Source: Mesobacillus sp. S13 (lineage in GTDB: Bacteria > Bacillota > Bacilli > Bacillales > Cytobacillaceae). From it: a stretch of 64,000 nt of DNA. Each line of letters begins with the position of its first letter. The stretch's first letter is position 1. The position numbers and the translations under genes were made by a program. This document shows positions 45,486 to 54,187 of the stretch, piece by piece. The DNA lies in the NCBI RefSeq assembly GCF_020422885.1, contig NZ_CP084622.1, positions 1,941,001 through 2,005,000 on the forward strand. The letters are read 5' to 3'. The notes under the pieces were generated by a model. That model did not search any database. It worked only from the letters and a program-made list of their open reading frames with translations, and was not told the DNA's origin.

Positions 45486-45752
45486 TTGACAAAAGGCTAA
45501 TCCTCTTGTATAATGAGAATAATGATTATTATCCCTAATGTTTTCAGCCTAACAAATCACACTTCTAATTTAAACTTACAAATTTTAATTAGGAGCAACA
45601 ATGTATAAGGTGAACATCTAGGGAGGAACATAAAAGCGATTACCTTCAAATCAAACTGTAGTAACAACAATTCTAAATAGTTGCTACAGCAAACAACTAT
45701 AAAAGGTAATCATACGTAATGAAACTCCACTCTTTATTGAGTGGGGTTTTTT
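45486..45752 (+). ncRNA. Strong candidate structured non-coding RNA
   Basis: Promoter TTGACA (45486-45491), 17 bp, TATAAT (45509-45514). An intrinsic terminator ends it: AAACTCCACTC (45722-45732) pairs with GAGTGGGGTTT (45739-45749) before a T-run. Between them lie nested stems: outer GATTACCTT/AAGGTAATC (45638-45646 with 45703-45711) and inner CTGTAGTAAC/GTTGCTACAG (45656-45665 with 45680-45689, one G-U). Near the start point AATAATGATTATT (about 45520) is a 6-1-6 palindrome that a repressor could bind. A six-codon frame at 45601 is the only coding hint. Predicted RNA about 230 bases. Confidence 0.7.
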
Positions 45753-45867
45753 ATGTTCTCCAAATATTAATTTTTGTTCCTTCTTTTCTGTCGAAACATC
45801 TTAATATGTAAATACCTTCCACAAGAACGATTGTTTGTATTATAATAGTTTTTGGGAGGCGATACCA

Positions 45868-46362
45868 ATGGATGTAAAATTAATAAGCGTTTTAATTTCT
45901 GGATCAGTAGCATTATTTATAGCTGTTTTAAATCATTTTATTATTACTCCCTACAAAGAGCGAAAAAATAGAAAAAGAGAACAATTGAAACATTTGTATG
46001 CTCCTTTGTATGGGATTATTAATGTTAGAGTTAAATTAGTAATTGAAATGTCTATGAGAGCTAAGAAGTTAATGTTAGGCAATGTTGATAACAAGGAGTA
46101 TCAATCTGGTGTATTTATGGAGAAATTTATCATAGAAAAGTCTGGATATTGCTCTGACGAATTATTAGAAGCTTGGATAGAGTATTCTTCTCAGTTTGGA
46201 GAATTTAAAAAAGAAACTACCGAACGATTAGTTGTAGCTGTTGTAAAGGAATATAATCAATTAAAAAAGGATTTGAATCTTCCATACAACAAAGAAGAAT
46301 TAAAGACAGGTATTCCAGAGAGTATAAAACAATATAGGGAAATTTTAATTAAGCACTCGTAA
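45868..46362 (+). CDS. Membrane-anchored helical protein, 164 aa
   Basis: An N-terminal membrane helix (LISVLISGSVALFIAVL) and a charged helical remainder. GGGAGG precedes ATG 45868. AGAACGATTGTTTG (45824-45837) just before TATAAT (45841-45846) is a weak LexA-like box. Unknown function; superinfection exclusion is possible by topology only. Confidence 0.6.
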   Translation: MDVKLISVLISGSVALFIAVLNHFIITPYKERKNRKREQLKHLYAPLYGIINVRVKLVIEMSMRAKKLMLGNVDNKEYQSGVFMEKFIIEKSGYCSDELLEAWIEYSSQFGEFKKETTERLVVAVVKEYNQLKKDLNLPYNKEELKTGIPESIKQYREILIKHS

Positions 46363-46392
46363 CTGGGTGTTTTTTATTATAGAGTTGATTAA

Positions 46393-46557
46393 TTGGAAAC
46401 AGTACACGAACTTGAAAGAAAAGAAAAAACACTTTATTCAGATGATAAGAACTTAGTTGTCGCTCATTATTATAGAGTAAAAGGTACAGAAGAATGGGTT
46501 CATGCTGGCACATTACAATACAGTGTATATGGTGATATTGAATTGGAGGATTATTGA
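46393..46557 (+). CDS. Possible small protein, 54 aa
   Basis: TTG 46393 without a clear ribosome site; ends at 46557 just before the next gene. Moderately charged (LERKEKTLYSDDKNLVVAHY). Weakly supported. Confidence 0.35.
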   Translation: METVHELERKEKTLYSDDKNLVVAHYYRVKGTEEWVHAGTLQYSVYGDIELEDY

Positions 46558-46560
46558 TTT

Positions 46561-46713
46561 ATGTTGATGGTATTTCAGATACTTTTACTTCTGCTTATTC
46601 TGTTATTTGGATTAGGTATTATGAGTATTGATACAAAAGATAATAAATTAAATTATACTTTGGTAACTATTGCAGCAATCATTGCTATGATGGTTACTTT
46701 TTTTGTCGTTTAA
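46561..46713 (+). CDS. Two-pass membrane protein, 50 aa
   Basis: ATG 46561 with GGAGG at about 46546. Two hydrophobic helices (VFQILLLLLILLFGLGIM and VTIAAIIAMMVTFFVV) around a polar turn. Holin-like in size and topology, but placed in the early/middle region without an endolysin. Confidence 0.55.
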   Translation: MLMVFQILLLLLILLFGLGIMSIDTKDNKLNYTLVTIAAIIAMMVTFFVV

Positions 46714-46716
46714 ATT

Positions 46717-47034
46717 ATGGCTTACAATTTAACCAAGTGTGATTATTGTGTTTGCCGTTTTAAGGTCAAAAGAGTATTCAAACCTTGGATAGGTTACTAC
46801 AAAGGTAAACCAACTTATCATTGGCATTATGTTTGTCCTAGGTGCGTTAAAGTAAATACCATTCGTTACTGGAATGATCATATTAATCCTGTGTATGACA
46901 AGTGGGTTGATTTAGGTATTAAGGTAAGTTTGAATAAGCGAGATCCTAATTATGATCAGATTGTTAAAGAGTTTGTGAGTACAAGGGTTGAGTTGGATAA
47001 AATTTATGAGGATTTAGAAACACAGTTATTATAA
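46717..47034 (+). CDS. Zinc-binding phage protein, 105 aa
   Basis: Two Cys pairs, CDYC near the start and CPRC near residue 41, with a His/Trp-rich stretch between. Soluble helical C-terminus. No family is recognised. Confidence 0.6.
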   Translation: MAYNLTKCDYCVCRFKVKRVFKPWIGYYKGKPTYHWHYVCPRCVKVNTIRYWNDHINPVYDKWVDLGIKVSLNKRDPNYDQIVKEFVSTRVELDKIYEDLETQLL

Positions 47035-47057
47035 AAAATAAATGGAGGTAAGGAAAA

Positions 47058-47318
47058 ATGGCAAAAGAGAGAATTGAGATATTGAGTGAGTTGTACTTAA
47101 AGGTAGTAAGTGAGAGGAATATTGGTGCAATTGTTAATGTGGAACCTTCAGTATTAGAGGAAAATAACTTGCATTATCAATATCTAGAGGCCAAGGGCCA
47201 CATTAAAGTTTATCCAGAACAATCTGACGGTACTACAGCTGTTGGTATTACAGTTGATGGTATTGATTTTTATGAGGATATTAAGGATATAGCTGCTGAT
47301 TACTGGAGACAGAAGTAA
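47058..47318 (+). CDS. YjcQ-like small protein, 86 aa
   Basis: Resembles the winged-helix YjcQ/phage family (LEENNLHYQYLEAKGHIKVY ... AVGITVDGIDFYEDI). GGAGGTAAGG precedes ATG 47058. Role unknown; a DNA-binding role is possible by fold. Confidence 0.55.
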   Translation: MAKERIEILSELYLKVVSERNIGAIVNVEPSVLEENNLHYQYLEAKGHIKVYPEQSDGTTAVGITVDGIDFYEDIKDIAADYWRQK

Positions 47319-47383
47319 TTATAAAGGTTTTTATAAGTGTGAATTTTAACACCTATATAATTGACAAAGTGTTTAATAAAAAA

Positions 47384-47402
47384 AGCACTTCTATGAAGTG
47401 CT
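47384..47402 (-). terminator. Terminator of the HEPN-protein gene
   Basis: On the minus strand AGCACTTC pairs with GAAGTGCT around a short loop and runs into a T-tract. Confidence 0.75.
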
Positions 47403-48063
47403 AATAAAAGTCTATTGTTTCTAATGCTTCATGTAACTTATTGAAAAATTGCTGGATTTTTTCTAGATATATCCTATTGAAATCTGAGGTTATTTTATCT
47501 ATGTAAAATTTATCATCATGTATAGGGGAGTCATCAATTTTAACTCCTTTAATAAGCTTTACTGTTTGGTATTTTTTCTTGTTAACAGGGAATCTGTCAT
47601 TGTGTACAAAATGATTCCTTAGGATGTTGTAACCCAGGAATTGTTTTCTTAAATCTTTAGATATATCAATTTGAATATTATGGACGGTTTCAATAAAGAA
47701 AAGATATTGAGGAATTCCACTATGACTGATATCATTTAACTTTATTTTGGTGAGTTCCTTTTTTTCTAGTTTAATTGCGATTGATTTTAGTTGTGTTTCT
47801 ACAAATGAGTACAATGATAAAAATAACGACTTCCTTAATATTTGCTTATATGTATCAGCGTGATATTGATCATCATACAAATATTCAAAAAGTGCTTGTT
47901 GTTCTTCAGGATCAGTTAAGTTTAATTCTTTAACTTTTTCCTCGAACTCATCTTCGATATTCTTTTTGTGTCTTAAGATGTTTTCTTCCATGAACTCAAT
48001 ATAATTTTGGAAGTCTTGTATATTCATATCCAAAAATAGAGTGTTGAAATTAAATGACTTCAT
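47401..48063 (-). CDS. HEPN-superfamily protein (RiboL-PSP-HEPN-like)
   Basis: A 220-residue all-helical protein with the HEPN ribonuclease motif RNHFVH (Rx4H, about residues 152-157) and RKSLFLSLYSFVETQLKSIA upstream. It lies alone on the minus strand between the early/middle block and the small terminase gene, with its own terminator. HEPN proteins of this kind often cut RNA in abortive infection or toxin systems. No antitoxin is adjacent. Confidence 0.72.
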   Translation of the reverse strand: MKSFNFNTLFLDMNIQDFQNYIEFMEENILRHKKNIEDEFEEKVKELNLTDPEEQQALFEYLYDDQYHADTYKQILRKSLFLSLYSFVETQLKSIAIKLEKKELTKIKLNDISHSGIPQYLFFIETVHNIQIDISKDLRKQFLGYNILRNHFVHNDRFPVNKKKYQTVKLIKGVKIDDSPIHDDKFYIDKITSDFNRIYLEKIQQFFNKLHEALETIDFY

Positions 48064-48145
48064 TGAATTCTCTCCCTTTTAATTCTTATTAGATTATACA
48101 ATAAATGTGAATATTGGTGTTCATTGTAAAGTCGGTGATAAGAAA

Positions 48146-48301
48146 ATGTTAAACGAAAAATTAACTCAACAACAAATAGTTGCAGCTCAATTGTTAGCTA
48201 GTGGAAGTATGGATAAACAATAAAGTGCAAAGAGTCTTGGGATTAGCAGAACAACATTAGTGAAAGTGGGCAACAGTGTTACACAGATAGGGGGTGAGAG
48301 T
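48146..48301 (+). pseudogene. Degenerate HTH copy before the small terminase gene
   Basis: ATG 48146 starts 25 codons (LTQQQIVAAQLLASGSMDKQ) stopped by TAA 48221-48223. The same frame continues AKSLGISRTTLVKV and joins the small terminase frame without another stop. The pair looks like two related helix-turn-helix repeats, the first broken by a nonsense change (CAA to TAA would restore it). Confidence 0.5.
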
Positions 48302-48718
48302 ATGTTAACAGAAAGAGAAATGAAGGCTATTAAACTCTACTTTGAAGGCAGAATGACTGTTGATCAAATTGCTAAAGAGTGTGGATGGGAAAACAGATCA
48401 TCAGTATATAAGTTGTTAAACCGAGAAGAAGCTCAAAATTATAAGAATATGTTAGAGGCTGAAACAGTAAAGGAAGCTTTGACTATGCTTAGAATGAATT
48501 CGAAACGCTTAACTAAGAAGCTTATAGATATAGCTGATGGGAATATTGAAAATGTTAAAACTGTCTATGCAGAGTTAAATGCAACGAATTCAGGTCTAGA
48601 AAAGGCAGGGCTTACAGCTAAAAATACAATCGTATTAGAGGATGGTAAAAAGTCCAGCGATGAAGATTACAATGAATTAGTGGATATGTTGAAGCAGCAG
48701 AAGGAAGAAAACTCCTGA
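48302..48718 (+). CDS. Phage terminase small subunit (HTH type)
   Basis: A 138-residue protein. The N-terminal helix-turn-helix MTVDQIAKECGWENRSSVYK recognises DNA; the C-terminal helical part should oligomerise. The layout resembles phBC6A51-type small terminases. GGGGGTGAG precedes ATG 48302. It is separated from the large subunit by a recombinase gene. Confidence 0.72.
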   Translation: MLTEREMKAIKLYFEGRMTVDQIAKECGWENRSSVYKLLNREEAQNYKNMLEAETVKEALTMLRMNSKRLTKKLIDIADGNIENVKTVYAELNATNSGLEKAGLTAKNTIVLEDGKKSSDEDYNELVDMLKQQKEENS

Positions 48719-48739
48719 TATTATATTTTTTTGGTTTTA

Positions 48740-48822
48740 ATGTATCATTTGACTACACCCTATTGACACATTTTGGCACTATTGATATCATTGACTTAAC
48801 AATGTATCAAATACATGTATCA
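48740..48822 (+). promoter_or_regulatory. Recombinase promoter with ATGTATCA repeats
   Basis: TTGACA (48763-48768), 17 bp, TATCAT (48786-48791). ATGTATCA occurs at 48740, 48802 and 48815; the last two form ATGTAT-CAA-ATACAT with flanks. These may be recombination or autoregulation sites of the serine recombinase. Confidence 0.6.
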
Positions 48823-48841
48823 TAAATGGAGGGTGTGTTTA

Positions 48842-49438
48842 TTGACAACATACGGTTATGGAAGGGTTTCTTCAAAAGGTCAAAACTTATCGGCGCAGTT
48901 AAATCAGTTATCAGAATATGGAGTCAGCAAAGAGAACATATTCAAAGAAAAGGTAAGCGGTAGAAAGAAAGACAATCGTGAAGAATTCAATAAACTGCTT
49001 AATAAAGTTGTTGCTGGTGATTTAATTGTAGTAACTAAGTTGGATCGTTTCGCTAGGAGTACAAAGGATGCTTTAAATACTATTGAGTTACTGAAAGATA
49101 AAGGAGTAGGTCTTGTTGTCCTTAATGTAAGTGGTGAAAAGTTAGATACGACTACAGCAACAGGAAAGTTGATGGTTACAGTGTTATCAGCAGTAGCAGA
49201 ATTCGAAGCAGATATGATTAGAGAAAGACAGCTAGAAGGTATTGCCGAGGCTAAGGAAAGAGGAGTCTATAAAGGTAGACCAAAGAAGTATACTGAAAAG
49301 AATAAAGGTTTACAGTATGCACTAGAATTGTTTAATAACCGTGATAAGAATAAAATGACAGTCAATGAGATTGAACAGATTACCAAGATAAGTAGAGCAA
49401 CATTATATAGAGAATCAAAAAGAATAAGCAACAATTAG
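48842..49438 (+). CDS. Small serine recombinase (resolvase/invertase)
   Basis: A 198-residue protein: GYGRVSSKGQNLSAQLNQL carries the catalytic Ser, then the E-helix and a C-terminal helix-turn-helix (MTVNEIEQITKISRATLYRES). Starts at TTG 48842 after GGAGGGTG. It sits between the two terminase genes, with its own promoter, and is probably a later insertion rather than part of packaging. A weak hairpin follows at 49442-49473. Confidence 0.85.
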   Translation: MTTYGYGRVSSKGQNLSAQLNQLSEYGVSKENIFKEKVSGRKKDNREEFNKLLNKVVAGDLIVVTKLDRFARSTKDALNTIELLKDKGVGLVVLNVSGEKLDTTTATGKLMVTVLSAVAEFEADMIRERQLEGIAEAKERGVYKGRPKKYTEKNKGLQYALELFNNRDKNKMTVNEIEQITKISRATLYRESKRISNN

Positions 49439-49505
49439 AAGGCGATCACTAAAAATTGTGATGGTCTTTTTTATTTTCCGTTAAAGGGGTGGGTCATTCT
49501 AAATA

Positions 49506-51179
49506 GTGTCCCAAATACCCTACAATACCTGTTTCAAAAAAAATTGTCGTAAATATCGACCTTTAAAAAGTGTGGTGAGAACAATAGATAAAAAAGAAAA
49601 AGAGTTGCTCCTTAAATATCTCAAAAGACATTTCTCTGCTGACCAGATTGAACAGTTACTGAAGTTACATAAAAATAAACTCACTGGTAAAGAGGGTTTG
49701 AGAAAAAAGTTAGCTGAGATTGATAAGGAGTATTTTGCATTAGCCTATTTCCCTAAAATATTCTGGCGTGAATTTGGTGATTTTCAGCGTTCGTTTCTTC
49801 AGGATTTAGATTCAATATTAAATCAAGAGGGAAAACGCTTAGTTTATGGAGTAGCACGAAATCACGGGAAATCAACAATCGGTACTTTTCTTGAACCAAT
49901 GCATTCTTTATTGTATAAAATTATTCGATTCATTCTAATATTGTCTGCTTCTGATGATTTAGCAGTTGCCTTAATGAATGATATCAAAGCGGAAATTACG
50001 TCAAACGAAGCGATTATTGAGGACTTTGGTGAATTAAAGTCTTCTGAGAAATGGTCTGCTCAAGAGATTTGGCTAAATAATGACTCTTGTATTATGGCTA
50101 GAGGTATATTAGGAACACTTCGGGGTATTAAGTGGAAGGGTTTGCGTCCACAATTAATTCTTTGTGATGACTTACTTACTGACTCAATGGTTGAATCTGA
50201 GTCTAAAAATGAAAAGGTGAAAAATTTATTTAGAGAATCTGTACTAAACCTAGGTGATTCCTACACGAACTATGTAGTTGTAGGAACTACTCTCTCTGAA
50301 AATGATTTAATTTCTGATTTATTTAAACCAGAGACAACTGGTTGGAAAAAGGTTATAAAACCTGCCGTCATTAAATTTAGTGAAGCATTAGATTTATGGG
50401 AAAAATGGGAAAAAATTTATACAGATAGACAAGACGAGGATAGAGAAAATACAGCTCTATCTTTTTTTAATGCTCATAAAACAGAGATGCTTAGAGGAAC
50501 AGAAGTACTTTGGCCTGAAAGATGGTCTTATTATGAATTAATGAAAAAGAAAATAGATGATGGAGATATTGCATTTTGGAAAGAGCAAATGCTTAATCCT
50601 AAAAATGCTGGTGAGTTAATCTTTCAAAAACTTCAGTATTGGGAGTCTCTTCCTGACTTTAATGAACTGGAGATTGTCATGTATATAGATCCAGCGATTA
50701 AAGCAGGAAAAAGAAATGACTTTTCAGCAATCACTATTCTTGCTCAACATTATAAGACAAAACAAAAATATGTTCTGGATGGTTCAGTGCACAAAGTACT
50801 ACCAGATGAATTATTTAAAATTGCTGCTAAGAAAATTAAGGATTTCCCTCTTGATCGAATTGGATTTGAAACAATTCAAGCTCAGTCTTACATGAAACAG
50901 AAATTTGAGGAAGCATTATATAAAAATCAGATTTATGTTCATGTAACAGGAGTTAACACTCGTGGGAATAAACATGCTCGTATTGAATCACTGCAGCCTG
51001 AAGTTAATTCAGGTGTTATTTTATTTAACCGAGACAACCTTACATATAATGCTCAAATTAAGGATTACTCAATAAATGCCAAAAATGATGACTGTGCTGA
51101 TAGTTTATTCGGTGCTGTCCAGTTATTAGGAAACCATAAAAGAATCCAGTCACTAGACCGGAAATTACTTGGGATATAG
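49506..51179 (+). CDS. Phage terminase large subunit
   Basis: A 557-residue packaging motor and nuclease. ARNHGKSTIGTF is the Walker A region (about 117), ILCDDLLTD the Walker B region, and MYIDPAIKAGKRNDFSAITIL with DDCADSLFGA the metal-binding nuclease half. Starts at GTG 49506. It cuts and pumps phage DNA into the prohead through the portal encoded next. Confidence 0.9.
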   Translation: MSQIPYNTCFKKNCRKYRPLKSVVRTIDKKEKELLLKYLKRHFSADQIEQLLKLHKNKLTGKEGLRKKLAEIDKEYFALAYFPKIFWREFGDFQRSFLQDLDSILNQEGKRLVYGVARNHGKSTIGTFLEPMHSLLYKIIRFILILSASDDLAVALMNDIKAEITSNEAIIEDFGELKSSEKWSAQEIWLNNDSCIMARGILGTLRGIKWKGLRPQLILCDDLLTDSMVESESKNEKVKNLFRESVLNLGDSYTNYVVVGTTLSENDLISDLFKPETTGWKKVIKPAVIKFSEALDLWEKWEKIYTDRQDEDRENTALSFFNAHKTEMLRGTEVLWPERWSYYELMKKKIDDGDIAFWKEQMLNPKNAGELIFQKLQYWESLPDFNELEIVMYIDPAIKAGKRNDFSAITILAQHYKTKQKYVLDGSVHKVLPDELFKIAAKKIKDFPLDRIGFETIQAQSYMKQKFEEALYKNQIYVHVTGVNTRGNKHARIESLQPEVNSGVILFNRDNLTYNAQIKDYSINAKNDDCADSLFGAVQLLGNHKRIQSLDRKLLGI

Positions 51180-51190
51180 GAGGTGTAGAA

Positions 51191-52489
51191 TTGGTTACTA
51201 GTGAACAAATAAAAGAGGGTATTAAAAAACATAAAGCAGAATTACCAAGGTATCGAAAGTTATATGATTACTATACTGGCAAACACAAAATATTAAACAG
51301 AGTACTTCCTGATCCAGATAAACCAAACAATAAGATTGTTTCGGATTATGCTGGCATTGTGATTGATACTTTACTAGGATATTTTGCTGCAAAGCCGATT
51401 ACACTATTAAGTCAAAGTGGAAATGAAAAATACCTCAATGATATTAAAGATGTTTATTACATAAACGATGAAGAAGATACCAATGCTGAAACGGTTAAAG
51501 ACTTTTCGGTGTTCGGAAAAAGTTATGAAGTAATGTGGATTGATCCAGAAGGTCACATTCGTTTTACGGAGTTCTCACCGATTGAAATGTATGTTGAAAA
51601 GGATAGGAAAGATAACATTAAGTTTGCATTCCGTTATTGGGATGAAAAAATCGGCAATGACAAAGTTACTAAAGTGGAATTGTACGATGCTGAAGGTATT
51701 CATTACTTTGTCTCAAGTGGAAATGATTATATCCCTGATCCAGTTGAAGTATCAAAACCTCATTACTTTGGCGAAACACCAGTTATCATTTACAAAAATA
51801 ACGATGAAGAAATCGGGGATTTTGAAAAGTTTATTCCAATGATTGACGGGGTTGACGTATTGTTGAGCGACTCGTTGAATGAGTTGGAGTCTTTTGCCAA
51901 TGCATTCTTAAAAATCAAAGGTTATCAAGGTTCAACCAAAGAAGATATTCTGAAGTTAAAGCAGGAAGGAGTTATTCTTCTTGATGAGAATGGTGAAGCG
52001 GATTGGATGATTAAGAATATCAATAACCAATTCCAACAAAATTTCTTTGAAACAGTTGATAAATTGCTTCATCAGCAAACTTCAACTCCTAAATTAACAT
52101 CAGAAGAGTTTGCTTCAAATCTCAGTTCTGTGGCAATACGTTACAAACTTTTTGGACTTGAATCCAAGTGTGCTGTCAAAGAAAGAAAGATGACTAAGGC
52201 TTTGAGAAAGCGCCTCAGACTGATTACAAATATCCTGAATAAAAAAGGAAATGATTACATGGCGTCAGATATTCGCTTTCAATTTAGTAGAAATCTTCCT
52301 CAAAATGAATCAGAAATTACTGACCAAATTGTTAAATTGACTGGCACAGTTGATCAAGAGTCCTTATTGTCTTGGCATCCTAGAGTTGAGAATGTATCAC
52401 AGGTGATTAAGAAAGTAAAAGAGGAGAAAGATGCAATGGGTCTAGCTTCACTTGATTCTCTTTTACAATCTGGTGGTTTAAATGAGTGA
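51191..52489 (+). CDS. Phage portal protein, SPP1 gp6-like
   Basis: A 432-residue portal. YRKLYDYYTGKHKILNR and the middle PVIIYKNNDEEIGDFEKFIP/DVLLSDSLNELESFANAF match SPP1-type portals. Starts at TTG 51191 after GGAGGTG. Its end overlaps the MuF-like gene. Confidence 0.9.
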   Translation: MVTSEQIKEGIKKHKAELPRYRKLYDYYTGKHKILNRVLPDPDKPNNKIVSDYAGIVIDTLLGYFAAKPITLLSQSGNEKYLNDIKDVYYINDEEDTNAETVKDFSVFGKSYEVMWIDPEGHIRFTEFSPIEMYVEKDRKDNIKFAFRYWDEKIGNDKVTKVELYDAEGIHYFVSSGNDYIPDPVEVSKPHYFGETPVIIYKNNDEEIGDFEKFIPMIDGVDVLLSDSLNELESFANAFLKIKGYQGSTKEDILKLKQEGVILLDENGEADWMIKNINNQFQQNFFETVDKLLHQQTSTPKLTSEEFASNLSSVAIRYKLFGLESKCAVKERKMTKALRKRLRLITNILNKKGNDYMASDIRFQFSRNLPQNESEITDQIVKLTGTVDQESLLSWHPRVENVSQVIKKVKEEKDAMGLASLDSLLQSGGLNE

Positions 52490-53354
52490 CCTTGAAAAAG
52501 AATTGCTCAAAATGGTTGATGATATTTTTAATGTGACTGAGAAGGATCATAAAAAAATATTGAAACTATATAAACAATCAGAAGAAAATATAATCAGTTT
52601 CTTTAATTCCCTATTTTCGGAGTATGGTACGGATGGGCAATTAGAATTAACTGAAATCCAAAAGTACAATAGAGCGAAAAAGATTGAAGAGTTCCTACAG
52701 AACGAAGCTAAAAGTCTTATTAAGGCTGAAATTGCATTGACAACATCTATTTTGTTTGCTGCTTATACTGCTACATATTATAAATCAACATACTATATGG
52801 AATCTAACTTAGGTATTGCAATCAATTTTAAACTTTTAAACAAAGAGATTATTAGTGAAGTAGTAAATTTTGATTGGAGCGGAATACCTTTTTCGACTCG
52901 TATTTACAACAACCATCAGAATTTAATTAATACACTTAGGACAGAACTATTCAATGGTATAAGACAGGGTGAATCAGTTGATAAAATTGCCAGACGTGTA
53001 AGAAAGCAAATGGGAATACGTTATCATCATTCACAAGTTTTAATTCGTACGGAATCAGCAAGGGTTATCTCTTCTGCACAGGAAAGGATTTACCAAGATA
53101 GCGGAGCTGTAGAGGGCATAATATTTACAGCAACTTTAGACTCAAAAACTACGGATTACTGCCAAAAGAACGATTCAAAACGCTGGAAAATAGATGATCC
53201 AAAAAGGCCAAAACTTCCAGCTCATATTTCCTGTAGATCATGTTGGATTCCTGCAGCCAAGAATTATCAACCCAAGAAGCGGAAAGATAATGAAACAAAG
53301 GGAATTATTCAATATAAGAGTTATGAAGAATGGGCAAAAGCAAAAAAAATATAA
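52482..53354 (+). CDS. Minor head protein, SPP1 gp7 / MuF-like
   Basis: A 290-residue protein. The C-terminal half (RTESARVISSAQERIYQD ... CQKNDSKRW ... PAHISCRSCW) is the Mu gpF-like domain. It goes into the procapsid with the portal. Overlaps the portal gene by eight bases. Confidence 0.88.
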   Translation: MSDLEKELLKMVDDIFNVTEKDHKKILKLYKQSEENIISFFNSLFSEYGTDGQLELTEIQKYNRAKKIEEFLQNEAKSLIKAEIALTTSILFAAYTATYYKSTYYMESNLGIAINFKLLNKEIISEVVNFDWSGIPFSTRIYNNHQNLINTLRTELFNGIRQGESVDKIARRVRKQMGIRYHHSQVLIRTESARVISSAQERIYQDSGAVEGIIFTATLDSKTTDYCQKNDSKRWKIDDPKRPKLPAHISCRSCWIPAAKNYQPKKRKDNETKGIIQYKSYEEWAKAKKI

Positions 53355-53491
53355 GTTTAGTTAGTCATTTTCTTATGAGAATGGCTTTTTGTATTGTCTT
53401 TTTTCAGGTTTGTAGACGTTAAAGAGCAACTTGAAAAACCAAAATTTGAACACATTAAGGCTCGTACTTAGTGGGTTAGGAGGCTATAAAA

Positions 53492-54115
53492 ATGGAAGTA
53501 ACATTAGAGCACGTGCAATCGTTTCTAGAAACAAATAAGGAAAATGGTGATGTCCAGGCTTATCTAGGGAAACTTTCTACACCAACATTTGATGGGGTAA
53601 GAGGGTTCTTGGAAAGTAATGAGGATGGAAAAAAACTTCTTCAGTCATTATCAGATTCCAAAGTAACTCAAGGGATTGAATCATTTAAAAAGAACAACCT
53701 TCAAAAGTTATTAGATGAAGAGGTTAAAAAGCGTTTTCCTGAAAAGGATGAAAAGGATATTGAGTTAGAAAATATAAAAGCTGAATTGGCTAGGATTCAA
53801 TCGGAGAAGGTGAGAGAATCTTTGGCCAATAAAGCAATTAAATATGCTAATGATCAAAAGTTACCACTAGATTTAGTGGACTTTTTTATTGGGGAAGATG
53901 AGGGTAAAACAACCTCAAATTTAACTAAGTTAAAAGAGGTTTTTGATAAGCATATTCAAGCAATGGTAGAAGAAAAATTGAAGGAATCTGGTACTAATCT
54001 TAAAGATGGAACAAACAAAACTTCTTTAACACTTGAAGCCATTAACAGTATGTCTGAAGAAGAAATGTTGAAAAATTGGGAGGCAGTCCAATCATTCCTA
54101 AAAAATAATAAGTAA
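53492..54115 (+). CDS. Capsid scaffolding protein (DUF4355-like)
   Basis: A 207-residue acidic helical protein with a central coiled region (DEVKKRFPEKDEKDIELENI-like) just before the capsid gene, the usual place of SPP1/P22-type scaffolds. GGAGG precedes ATG 53492. Confidence 0.78.
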   Translation: MEVTLEHVQSFLETNKENGDVQAYLGKLSTPTFDGVRGFLESNEDGKKLLQSLSDSKVTQGIESFKKNNLQKLLDEEVKKRFPEKDEKDIELENIKAELARIQSEKVRESLANKAIKYANDQKLPLDLVDFFIGEDEGKTTSNLTKLKEVFDKHIQAMVEEKLKESGTNLKDGTNKTSLTLEAINSMSEEEMLKNWEAVQSFLKNNK

Positions 54116-54187
54116 TAATTTTGTCTTTCGGACTAGACGTAAAAGAAGCACTATACATAACAAAGAAAAGGTAAAGGTGATTATATA

